Below are positions 1 through 6,419 of a DNA stretch of 10,215 nucleotides, in pieces. This DNA is from CBDVBD01 sp965372135 (GTDB lineage: Bacteria > Electryoneota > RPQS01 > CBDVBD01). Location of the stretch: contig CBDVBD010000125.1 in NCBI GenBank assembly GCA_965372135.1, positions 1 through 10,215 of the forward strand, written 5' to 3'. Positions within the stretch are counted from its first letter, which is position 1. Every line of letters starts with the position of its first letter. The position numbers were made by a program, and so were the translations under genes. The notes under the pieces are model-generated. The model did not search any database. It saw only the letters and a list, made by a program, of their open reading frames with translations, and was not told the DNA's origin.

Positions 1-1
1 A

Positions 2-796
2 TTTCTACATTCCGCCGATGGGCGAACGGTACGGATGTTGTGCGAGTACCTGGATCCTCAGCAGCGGTTTCGGAAAGAGGGGGTGACCGATACCATTGTG
101 TTTTTCGGGTCGTCGCGGGCACGTTCGTTGGAAGTGACGCAGCCGGAACTGGAACGTATCGAACGGGAAATTGCACAGGGAACTCCATCGGATGAGTTAA
201 CGCACTGTTTAGAGGAAGCGAAGAGGGCGGTGCGGCTGTCCCGGTACTATGAGGATGCCAGAGAATTAGCCAAGAAAGTGACCAATTGGACAAACGGGCA
301 TTCGTCTAAGTCTCAAAAGTACGTGGTGTGTTCCGGCGGTGGACCGGGGATCATGGAAGCGGCTGACCGGGGAGCGCAGGAAGCTGGAGGGAAGAGTGTA
401 GGTCTATGTATCAGCCTGCCTCACGAGCAGCAAGCCAATGAATATATTTCACCTAAATTGGGATTCGAGTTTCATTATTTCTTTATGCGGAAGTATTGGT
501 TTGTGTATTTAGCCAAGGCGTTGGTGGTGTTTCCCGGCGGGTTCGGGACTTTGGATGAGATGTTCGAGGTGTTGACATTGGTGCAAACGGAAAAAGTCAC
601 CAAACCTTTGACGATTGTGCTGTATGGCAGCGAATATTGGGACGAAGTGGTCGATTTCGACACCATGATTCGATGGGGAACAATATCTGCCGATGATTTA
701 CACCTATTCCATGTGTGTGACACTCCAGATCAAGCCTTCAATACATTAGTTAAAACCCTCAAAAACAATCAAAGCAATCAAAATTCCACGTTATGA
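2..796 (+). CDS. LOG-family (TIGR00730-type) nucleotide 5'-monophosphate phosphoribohydrolase, 5'-partial
   Basis: The family hydrolyses the N-glycosidic bond of nucleoside 5'-monophosphates (cytokinin-type or ordinary nucleotides) to release a base and ribose 5-phosphate, in the cytosol. Older databases often mislabel it lysine decarboxylase. Counting from the ATG at 35, a Rossmann-type fold opens with TIVFFGSSRA (residues 20-29). The nucleotide-binding GGGPGIMEA is at 101-109, MRK at 151-153, and the diagnostic PGGFGTLDE at 167-175, with the catalytic Glu in the last motif. The frame stays open upstream of ATG 35 to the window edge and reads FLHSADGRTVR, which resembles the N-terminal extension usual in this subfamily. 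I therefore treat the gene as starting outside the window, with ATG 35 probably internal. The stop overlaps the next start as ATGA (793-796), implying translational coupling. Family assignment is secure; the substrate is not known. Confidence 0.9.
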   Translation, partial: FLHSADGRTVRMLCEYLDPQQRFRKEGVTDTIVFFGSSRARSLEVTQPELERIEREIAQGTPSDELTHCLEEAKRAVRLSRYYEDARELAKKVTNWTNGHSSKSQKYVVCSGGGPGIMEAADRGAQEAGGKSVGLCISLPHEQQANEYISPKLGFEFHYFFMRKYWFVYLAKALVVFPGGFGTLDEMFEVLTLVQTEKVTKPLTIVLYGSEYWDEVVDFDTMIRWGTISADDLHLFHVCDTPDQAFNTLVKTLKNNQSNQNSTL

Positions 797-1305
797 CCTC
801 TACCATTCGACAAGCGTTAATTATCGTAATTATTTCTGCGGTGATCGGCGGATTCTTGAATCTGATTCGCGCTGACCGGGTTCCTTGGATTTCGACTCAG
901 GTGTCGCTCATGTTCATAGATCCTGTAAACCCGGTGTCTTCAGATTCGCTCAAGAATATGCTCCTTCCCTACCCCAGGGGTATTTTGATGAATGGATTGC
1001 AGGAAACCATTGGGAAAGAGGGAGTCATTATCGATTCCCGGTTACCGGAATACTACCAGGAGGGGCATATCGCCGGGGCGATTAATATTCCGTTTGAAGA
1101 AATTGACGGCTATGTGACGAAGCTTACGGAGATTCCCCAGGACACCATGGTGGTGGTATATTGCGATGGCGGTGATTGTGAGATATCGTTCGATTTGGCG
1201 ATGTTTATGATCGATATTGGGTATTTAGGGGTCTATGTTTATGAAGGGGGTTGGGAGGAATGGTCGGCTGCGGCGCTTCCGGTTACATTGGGGGATCAGC
1301 CATGA
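793..1305 (+). CDS. Membrane-anchored rhodanese-like domain protein
   Basis: This 170-residue protein has one N-terminal hydrophobic segment (about residues 8-25) followed by a single rhodanese domain (about 65-165). Rhodanese hallmarks are visible: VIIDSR (78-83), GHIAGAINIP (91-100), and the active-site loop YCDGGDCEIS (123-132), where Cys124 is the predicted persulfide-carrying cysteine. A second cysteine, Cys129, lies in the same loop. Rhodaneses transfer sulfane sulfur or handle thiol redox chemistry. The membrane anchor suggests the domain sits at the membrane, probably on the outer face, though topology is inferred. The start is set by the ATGA overlap with the LOG gene; no Shine-Dalgarno sequence is evident, which fits translational coupling. 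The gene's own stop overlaps the following start, also as ATGA. The pairing with a MauE/DoxX-type protein suggests a shared sulfur or disulfide redox role. Domain call is secure; physiological substrate unknown. Confidence 0.88.
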   Translation: MTSTIRQALIIVIISAVIGGFLNLIRADRVPWISTQVSLMFIDPVNPVSSDSLKNMLLPYPRGILMNGLQETIGKEGVIIDSRLPEYYQEGHIAGAINIPFEEIDGYVTKLTEIPQDTMVVVYCDGGDCEISFDLAMFMIDIGYLGVYVYEGGWEEWSAAALPVTLGDQP

Positions 1306-2000
1306 GCAATAACATCAAACTACCGGTGGTTCTGCGTGTTGTCATCGTAGCAGTGTTTTATATTTGTATCCTGGGGATAGTGCATGGTTTTGCCAGTATT
1401 TCTTATCGTCCTGTAGTGTTGTTGTGGCCCCTGGTGGCAGTATATGATGTGTGCCGAATTTTGATATCCATTGCCGATTGGACACCGGAATTGGTGCATA
1501 AGGGATTGGGGGCTCTGGTGTTGGTTGCTGTTTGGTTTGTGTTGTCGATTTTTGCTGCCGGACGGATAAGTCTGATCCGCATGATGGGCATTGTGTTGGG
1601 ATTAATTTTTATCTATTCCGCCGTTCCTAAGATTCTTGAGGTGGAATATTTCGCGCGGGCGGTTCGCAATTATCGGATTCTGCCGGTGTGGAGCCATAAC
1701 ATTGTGGCGTTATGGATGCCGTGGATGGAGCTGATCGCCGGGTTCTGCCTGGTGTTCAAAGTCTGGGAACGGGGCGGCGCCACGTTGATTCTTGGAATGA
1801 TGGTGATATTCCTGATTGCGGTGATTTCGGCGGTACTCCGTGGTTTGGATATCGACTGCGGCTGTTTTGGTCGCACCGCATCTCAGTTGGCACGAGCACA
1901 AAAAGTTGGATATCAGAAAATTGCCGAAAATCTAGCCATGACCGTCACCGCTATCTTAATTCTCCTTCCTGTTAATCTGTATACTCGTTCAAAGCGGTAA
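1302..2000 (+). CDS. MauE/DoxX-family redox-associated integral membrane protein
   Basis: This 232-residue polytopic protein has hydrophobic segments at about residues 8-30, 36-56, 67-86, 93-110, 133-152, 160-179 and 208-224. The part from about residue 92 onward has the MauE/DoxX pattern: GLIFIYSAVPKI, a YRILP segment, a PWMELIAGF segment (140-148), and RGLDIDCGCFG (180-190), which contains the conserved cysteine pair Cys186 and Cys188. MauE-type proteins are thought to assist thiol/disulfide chemistry or maturation of redox proteins at the membrane, and DoxX proteins are linked to quinone-dependent sulfur redox. I chose ATG 1302 because it overlaps the rhodanese stop as ATGA (1302-1305) and has a GGGGGA purine run (1290-1295) six bases upstream. 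An in-frame start near 1251 would give 17 extra residues, all inside the rhodanese gene, and looks spurious. Function beyond the family level is inferred. Confidence 0.8.
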   Translation: MSNNIKLPVVLRVVIVAVFYICILGIVHGFASISYRPVVLLWPLVAVYDVCRILISIADWTPELVHKGLGALVLVAVWFVLSIFAAGRISLIRMMGIVLGLIFIYSAVPKILEVEYFARAVRNYRILPVWSHNIVALWMPWMELIAGFCLVFKVWERGGATLILGMMVIFLIAVISAVLRGLDIDCGCFGRTASQLARAQKVGYQKIAENLAMTVTAILILLPVNLYTRSKR

Positions 2001-2080
2001 CCAGATTCTAAGAAAACTTCAACTAAGCAGTATACACGGTGTCATCAGACAATGAACAAGACATAACTATCAGATTTTCC

Positions 2081-2109
2081 TTGAAATGTATCAGATGAAT
2101 CCGTATATT
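2081..2109 (+). promoter_or_regulatory. Probable sigma70-type promoter of the 2182 membrane-protein gene
   Basis: A TTGAAA box (2081-2086) and a TATATT box (2104-2109) are separated by exactly 17 bases. Each matches the sigma70 consensus at five of six positions. The site is in the gap after the LOG-rhodanese-MauE operon and about 70 bases before the next start codon. It predicts transcription starting near 2116. If the organism uses a Bacteroidetes-style primary sigma factor, this consensus would carry less weight. Confidence 0.5.
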
Positions 2110-2115
2110 GTGGAT

Positions 2116-2137
2116 GAAATACTTTCACAAGTATTTC
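2116..2137. promoter_or_regulatory. Perfect 9-bp inverted repeat (candidate operator or 5'-UTR hairpin)
   Basis: GAAATACTT (2116-2124) and AAGTATTTC (2129-2137) are perfect reverse complements around a TCAC centre (2125-2128). The left edge coincides with the predicted transcription start of the promoter at 2081-2109. That position suits a repressor operator, or a hairpin at the very 5' end of the mRNA. Only two of nine pairs are G-C and the following TTTACTT is a poor U-run, so a terminator for the upstream operon is less likely, though not excluded. Confidence 0.5.
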
Positions 2138-2169
2138 TTTACTTCATTCAATCCAAAGCAAAATAATTG

Positions 2170-2176
2170 AAGGGAG
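2170..2176 (+). promoter_or_regulatory. Shine-Dalgarno site that sets the 2182 start
   Basis: The AAGGGAG-like purine run, with core AGGGAG at 2171-2176, lies five bases before ATG 2182. It supports ATG 2182 rather than the in-frame TTG at 2167, which would overlap this site. Confidence 0.6.
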
Positions 2177-2181
2177 TCGAA

Positions 2182-2772
2182 ATGGAAATGTTGTATGACT
2201 TTTTAAAAGTTCTCCATGTCATCAGTTTCGTGTTTATGTCCCTACCCCTGTTCAATCTCATTGTTGTCAATGAACGTGCCCGATTGGGATCCGATTTCAA
2301 CTACCCGGCTGATAGATACATGGAGAATATCCTTAAAGGCGGTGCTCCACGTTGTTTTGTATTTCAGGCAACGGTTACTGTTACTGGCGTTTTACTTTTG
2401 ATTCTGGGACCGCTTGGGATTGAAGCACTCTGGGGTAATTGGATAATATTAACTAAAACATTACTTCTCATTGTTTTAGTCTCTATGCTTTTCAATGTTC
2501 ATCTCAATATACAACCTCGCATTGAAGCGCTTATTGCGGAATTGGATCCGGATAAACCTGCACCGGATGAGTTAATTGCAAAATTAAAGCCATTGCGCGT
2601 ACGTCGCAAAAAGATGGCATCGATTTGTCTTTTCATTGTGCTTACCATGATTGTGTTGGGGCTTCAGGTTTATTATTCCTTCTTGCCGCTTCTTACCGTT
2701 ATTCTAATTGCACTTTGTGCACTATTTGCCTGGAGAGCATATAATAGGGGTGTTCCAACAGGATGGTTCTAA
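2182..2772 (+). CDS. Small polytopic membrane protein, CopD/DUF2269-like, function unknown
   Basis: This 196-residue protein has about five hydrophobic segments: residues 8-30, 58-80, 86-110, 145-166 and 168-185. They are separated by charged loops, including ALIAELDPDKPAPDE (116-130) and a basic stretch RVRRKK (139-144). The opening KVLHVISFVFMSLPLFN, with His12 in the first helix, and the third helix TKTLLLIVLVSMLFNVHLNI, with His107, recall CopD/DUF2269-type membrane proteins, in which helix histidines bind heme or metal. I recognise the overall style only and would not assign a function. The start is ATG 2182, chosen from its well-spaced ribosome-binding site. The gene has its own apparent promoter and palindrome upstream and is followed by a small stem-loop, so it is probably a single-gene transcription unit. 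Confidence 0.75.
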   Translation: MEMLYDFLKVLHVISFVFMSLPLFNLIVVNERARLGSDFNYPADRYMENILKGGAPRCFVFQATVTVTGVLLLILGPLGIEALWGNWIILTKTLLLIVLVSMLFNVHLNIQPRIEALIAELDPDKPAPDELIAKLKPLRVRRKKMASICLFIVLTMIVLGLQVYYSFLPLLTVILIALCALFAWRAYNRGVPTGWF

Positions 2773-2780
2773 TCGATAAA

Positions 2781-2807
2781 GCTCTAATGCGGATTAAGTA
2801 TTAGAGT
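2781..2807 (+). terminator. Weak stem-loop after the 2182 gene, possible terminator
   Basis: CTCTAAT (2782-2788) and ATTAGAG (2800-2806) form a perfect 7-bp stem with an 11-base loop, extendable by a G-U pair at 2781/2807. It begins nine bases after the stop codon. No run of T follows (the sequence continues TCATTATGG), so an intrinsic terminator is doubtful. It could instead be a 3'-end stabilising hairpin. Confidence 0.3.
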
Positions 2808-2888
2808 TCATTATGGCTTCCTTGGTACGGGTGAGGATAACGGAAGATTACGGTACGTGATCGTTGAATATTGATAAAGTGATAGTGA

Positions 2889-3767
2889 ATGATGAAATTT
2901 GGTAGTCAATCAGAAGCAGGAAAAATCCAGAGTATTTTGCTGAAACACCCGAAGGATGCTTTCATTTTTCAGTCAAATATTGACCATCAATGGAAGGATC
3001 TTAATTATTCGGGATGTCCTGATTACGAAAAAGCGCTGGTAGAGTGTAGGGAATTTGTTAGCTTGCTGGAATCGGAAATACCTGAAGTGCTCTACCTTCC
3101 TGAGGATAACACTACCAGTTTAGACAGCATCTATGTGCGGGATTCGATGGTTGTCACCAAACAAGGGGTAGTTTTATGTAATATGGGTAAAGAATTGCGG
3201 CGAGGGGAGCCAGCTGCTGCAGGGCGTTATTTAGAGCAGCTTGGGATACCGGTATTGGGTGCTATTACCGGCAAAGGTCGATTGGAAGGGGGTGATGTCA
3301 TTTGGTTGGACGGGGATACCCTGATCGTAGGGGAAGGTTACCGCACCAATGCTGAAGGGATTCGGCAATTAAGGGAACTAACTGCCCCGTTCAGTACTAA
3401 GCTGATCGTGGTACCTTTGCCCCGTTGGCGAGGACCAGAGGATGTATTCCACCTCATGTCGATTATCAGTCCGGTGGATGTTGATTTGGCTGTGGTGTAT
3501 TCTAAATTGCTGCCGATACCGTTTTACGAAATGCTGATTGAACGCGGGATTCAGTTGTTGGATGTTCCTGATGCGGAATTCGTAACAATGGGATGTAATG
3601 TACTTGCAATCGCCCCGCGCAGATGTATCGTGCTTTCCGGAAATCCTGAAACTAAGAAGAAACTAGAAGATGCCGGTGCTGATGTTTTCGTATATGTAGG
3701 CAGGGAAATATCACACAAAGGCGCAGGGGGTCCGACTTGTCTTACCAGACCGCTTCAGCGTTTATAG
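2889..3767 (+). CDS. Dimethylargininase / arginine deiminase-superfamily hydrolase (DDAH-like)
   Basis: This 292-residue protein belongs to the guanidino-group-modifying (amidinotransferase/deiminase) superfamily. Members use a Cys-His-Glu centre to cleave arginine-like substrates; DDAH converts methylated arginines to citrulline and methylamines. Landmarks in order are IYVRDSMVV (81-89, substrate Asp85), RLEGGDVIW (131-139, Glu133), GEGYRTN (148-154), DVFHL (185-189, His188), GCNVLAIAPRRCI (235-247), and a C-terminal GGPTCLTRPL (280-289) with the nucleophile Cys284. All catalytic positions expected from bacterial DDAH are present, and the length is only slightly above the family norm. The start at ATG 2889 is followed directly by a second ATG; no strong Shine-Dalgarno sequence is visible. 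The gene stands alone, with no arginine-pathway neighbours. Alternatives are another guanidino hydrolase or an ornithine-forming deiminase relative; sequence alone does not separate these. Confidence 0.85.
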   Translation: MMKFGSQSEAGKIQSILLKHPKDAFIFQSNIDHQWKDLNYSGCPDYEKALVECREFVSLLESEIPEVLYLPEDNTTSLDSIYVRDSMVVTKQGVVLCNMGKELRRGEPAAAGRYLEQLGIPVLGAITGKGRLEGGDVIWLDGDTLIVGEGYRTNAEGIRQLRELTAPFSTKLIVVPLPRWRGPEDVFHLMSIISPVDVDLAVVYSKLLPIPFYEMLIERGIQLLDVPDAEFVTMGCNVLAIAPRRCIVLSGNPETKKKLEDAGADVFVYVGREISHKGAGGPTCLTRPLQRL

Positions 3768-3864
3768 GAATCGATAAACCCGATTGTTGTGATAATAAGG
3801 AAACACACTACTATAACTATAAACTGTCATTTGCAGTGGTGATTTTATAATTTATTTCGATTCC
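3767..3864. repeat. Inverted repeat spanning the convergent intergenic region
   Basis: GGAATCGA (3767-3774) is matched by its reverse complement TCGATTCC (3857-3864). The match continues as TAAA against TTTA with two unpaired bases. The arms sit almost exactly at the two ends of the gap between the convergent hydrolase and TPR genes. Within the gap, ACTG/CAGT (3823-3826, 3834-3837) is only a minor stem ahead of an AT-rich tract. This could be a loose bidirectional termination region, but the loop is about 80 bases and I see no classical terminator. Confidence 0.3.
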
Positions 3865-3872
3865 TTTCTGTT

Positions 3873-5654
3873 TTAGCCTCCCTTTACATTATTTAATTCC
3901 GATATATTTTCACGGACGGTCACTACGCTGGGGTGATCATCGCCCAGCACGGATTCCAATATTTCCAACGCTCGGAAGAAGAGTGGTATAGCTTCATCGA
4001 TTTTGCCCTGATTGTTCAGCAGAACTGCCAAGCTGTTTAGTGTGTGCGCCACATCCAGATGATTTTTCCCTAACGCCCGTTCTTGGATGATCAAAGCCCG
4101 GTGATATAATGGCTCTGCCTGCTCGAATTTCCCTTGAGATTTGTATAGATCTGCCAGGTTATTCAAGGTGGATGCAACAAGCGGATGTTCGGTGCCGAGT
4201 GCCTTTTCCCGGATTTCCACCGCCCGTTGGAACAACGGTTCTGCTTGAGCTGTTTTCCCCAGGTCCCGGTACAGTACCCCTAAGTTATTCAAATCGCGCG
4301 CCACATCGGGATGTTGGTGTCCCAAGACCTTTTCATCGATCTTTAATGCCCGCTTGTACAGTGGTTCTGCTTCCGGAAACCTACCCATATCGCGATATAA
4401 TTCTCCCAAGTTATTTAAATCACGTGCCACATCCGGGTGAGTTTCGCTTAGTGTTTTTTCGTCGAGTGCCAATGCTTGGGTTAACAAGGGTTCCGCAGCA
4501 GAATATTTCTCTTGTTTGTGATAGAGAACGGCTAAGTTATTCATTAACGTTGCCATTGCAGGGTGACTGTCGTCTGCTGACTGCTCTATTATGTCCAGGG
4601 CTCGCTTGAAAAGCAGTTCCGCTAAGGTATAATTTCCCAAAGTGTTATACAGGGCTCCCAGGCGGCTAAGTGACAGCGCTATGTCAGGATGTTCTTTGCC
4701 CAGAGTATTTTCCCGTACTGTAAGTGCTTGGAGGAGTAGGGGTTCCGCTTTGGCAAATATTCCCTGGTTATAGTATGCCGACCCAAGCAGTGTCAACGCT
4801 TCCACCACCTCGGATCCATTCGCTCCCAGAGCACGTACTTGAATGTTCAGCAGTCGTTGGAAGATGGGGATAGCTTCCGAAAAAGCCCCCTGCTTGGAAT
4901 ACAGATTTCCCAAGTTCCTAAGTGATTGCACAACTTCCGGATGTTTCTTTCCATTGACCTTTTCTTGTATTTTCAAGGCACGTTGGAACATCGGTTCCGC
5001 TTTGTCTAATTCCCTCTTTTTAACGTATATTATTCCCAATAGATTCAGCGATAGAGCTACTTCCTGATGGACGGGACCGAACACCTTTTCACGAATTTTC
5101 AATGCCCGTTCATAGAATGGTTCCACACGATCGGAATATCCTTGATTGCTGTAAAATTCCGCTAAGTTACACAAGGCTACCGCCACATCGGGGTGGCTTT
5201 TACCTTTAGCTTTTTCATTAATAGCTAAAGCGCGTTGATACAATGACTCCGCTTTCTTAAGTACACCCATATCGTTATAGAGCACCGCCAGCTTATTTAA
5301 GTCAGAAGCTACTATGGGGTGATTCCGACCGTAGATTTTCTCGTCGATTTTCAACCCTCGCCGGTACAAGGGCAGTGCATCCTCTAACCTCCCCTGAGTA
5401 TGGTAAAATAATGCCAGCTGGGTAAGCGACACGGCGACATTTTGGTGTTTGGGTCCATAGGTGTCTTCAGCTATAGCCAGTGCGTCTTCTGCGACTTTGG
5501 TGCATTCCAGAAGTTGGTTTGACTGGTACAGAGTTTCTGCGTGGTCACTGAGCTCCTGCCAAAGCGTTTCCTGGGCGGTACTGCAGACAACCGACGCTAA
5601 AATTAAACCGGCAATTATCAATATGTTCGATGCTTTTCTCAAGGCTATTTCCAA
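3873..5654 (-). CDS. Exported kinesin-light-chain-type tetratricopeptide repeat protein
   Basis: This 593-residue protein has a hydrophobic N-terminal segment, about residues 9-24, ending in a plausible signal-peptidase site after Ala27 (S-T-A before Gln28). Cys24 does not sit in a good lipobox. A degenerate helical cap (about 30-74) is followed by exactly twelve consecutive 42-residue TPR units (75-578) and a short tail. The consensus unit reads roughly LNNLAxLYxxQGKxxEAEPLYxRALxIxEKxLGxxHPDVA, the KLC/TPR_10-12 type. Such arrays form superhelical protein-binding scaffolds and no catalytic domain is present, so the partner is unknown. The start is a TTG, at 5654 or possibly 5642; an in-frame TAG lies immediately upstream, so no ATG start exists. 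The gene lies about 100 bp downstream of nth on the same strand and may have its own promoter, which I could not locate. Confidence 0.85.
   Translation of the reverse strand: MEIALRKASNILIIAGLILASVVCSTAQETLWQELSDHAETLYQSNQLLECTKVAEDALAIAEDTYGPKHQNVAVSLTQLALFYHTQGRLEDALPLYRRGLKIDEKIYGRNHPIVASDLNKLAVLYNDMGVLKKAESLYQRALAINEKAKGKSHPDVAVALCNLAEFYSNQGYSDRVEPFYERALKIREKVFGPVHQEVALSLNLLGIIYVKKRELDKAEPMFQRALKIQEKVNGKKHPEVVQSLRNLGNLYSKQGAFSEAIPIFQRLLNIQVRALGANGSEVVEALTLLGSAYYNQGIFAKAEPLLLQALTVRENTLGKEHPDIALSLSRLGALYNTLGNYTLAELLFKRALDIIEQSADDSHPAMATLMNNLAVLYHKQEKYSAAEPLLTQALALDEKTLSETHPDVARDLNNLGELYRDMGRFPEAEPLYKRALKIDEKVLGHQHPDVARDLNNLGVLYRDLGKTAQAEPLFQRAVEIREKALGTEHPLVASTLNNLADLYKSQGKFEQAEPLYHRALIIQERALGKNHLDVAHTLNSLAVLLNNQGKIDEAIPLFFRALEILESVLGDDHPSVVTVRENISELNNVKGG
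3921..5432 (-). repeat. Twelve in-phase 126-bp TPR-encoding units
   Basis: Twelve units of exactly 42 codons follow one another without insertion or deletion. The C-terminal units (about 9 to 12) are closest to one another, with repeated DLNNLG and HPDVA elements. The middle units (6-8) are more divergent; unit 6 has GANGSEVV in place of the usual G-x-x-HP-x-VA ending. This suggests more recent duplication toward the C-terminal end. Confidence 0.85.
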
Positions 5655-5753
5655 CTATAATCCGGATTGTAATAGTTCAATGCTATTATTATTATCGGCA
5701 TAAAAACCATTTTTTTGATGATTATCGAGTCGATGGAATTGGAAATTGCAGAG

Positions 5754-6401
5754 TTATTCTGTTTCTGCGGAAGGACATAGTTCGGTAAGTGGGCAATGGC
5801 TGCATTTCGGTTTGCGGGCGTTACAGATTTGCCGTCCGTGGAGGATTAGTTGGTGGCTGAAGTCGATCCAATGTCCCTTTGGGACGATTTTCATCAGGTC
5901 CTGTTCGATCTTATCAGGATTGGATTTTTCGGACAATCCAAGGCGGTTAGACAATCTTCTGACGTGAGTATCTACCACAATACCGCTTTCGATGTGGAAG
6001 GCGTTCCCCAGGATTACATTGGCGGTTTTCCGACCAATTCCCGGCAGCGTGATCAAGGCTTCCATTGAATCCGGCACCTGTCCTTGATGTTTTTCAAACA
6101 TTGCGGAAGCGCATGCCTGCAGCGACTTCGCTTTGTTTCGGAAAAAGCCGGTGGAGTGGATGGCTTCTTCGATGTCTTCGCGTGGTGCTTTTGCTAATGC
6201 TTTCGGGTCAGGATATTTTAGGAAAAACGCGGGCGTAACCAGGTTTACTCGTACGTCAGTGCATTGGGCGGATAGGATGGTTGCCACTAAAAGCTGGTAG
6301 GCGTTTTGATGGTTCAAGGCGCATTTTGGTTTGGGGTATGTCCGGTTTAACTGGTCCAGGATGGGATCAATCCGTTGTTCGGCGGGATTGTTTCGGGACA
6401 T
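5754..6401 (-). CDS. nth: Endonuclease III, DNA glycosylase/AP lyase
   Basis: Endonuclease III removes oxidised pyrimidines from DNA and nicks the abasic site in base-excision repair. This 215-residue protein has the normal family length. The helix-hairpin-helix LPGIGRKTANVILG (119-132) carries the catalytic Lys125, and VDTHVRRL (143-150) carries the catalytic Asp144. The C-terminal Cys-x6-Cys-x2-Cys-x5-Cys signature (Cys193, 200, 203, 209) binds the [4Fe-4S] cluster. The N-terminal LLVATILSAQCTD (37-49) is also typical. It starts 18 bases after the cdaA stop with only a weak AAGA upstream, so it is probably the last gene of the tsaE-tsaB-cdaA-nth operon. Confidence 0.96.
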   Translation of the reverse strand: MSRNNPAEQRIDPILDQLNRTYPKPKCALNHQNAYQLLVATILSAQCTDVRVNLVTPAFFLKYPDPKALAKAPREDIEEAIHSTGFFRNKAKSLQACASAMFEKHQGQVPDSMEALITLPGIGRKTANVILGNAFHIESGIVVDTHVRRLSNRLGLSEKSNPDKIEQDLMKIVPKGHWIDFSHQLILHGRQICNARKPKCSHCPLTELCPSAETE

Positions 6402-6419
6402 TATTCTTGAAGTAGTTTT

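Noticed and set aside
1251..1301. N-terminal extension of the MauE/DoxX protein into the rhodanese gene
   Set aside because: The Gly-rich extension has no family resemblance, and the ATG at 1302 has an ATGA overlap and a better ribosome-binding site.
2820..2888. Promoter candidate before the DDAH-like gene (TTGGTA near 2822 and AT-rich stretches)
   Set aside because: No pair of boxes with good match and spacing was found; the repeated GGTACG is only a short direct repeat.
4109..4609. A 166-codon plus-strand frame opposite the TPR array
   Set aside because: Same cause: in-phase repeats keep the antisense frame open. Composition is unlike a real protein and the minus-strand TPR gene is certain.
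5645..5710. Short hydrophobic leader ORF (about 18-21 codons) before the TPR gene on the minus strand
   Set aside because: No ribosome-binding site and no regulatory codon pattern; it arises from an AT-rich stretch.
5703..5753. Possible intrinsic terminator after nth
   Set aside because: The ATCGA-G-TCGAT palindrome is too short with a one-base loop, and on the minus strand it is followed by a run of A, not T.
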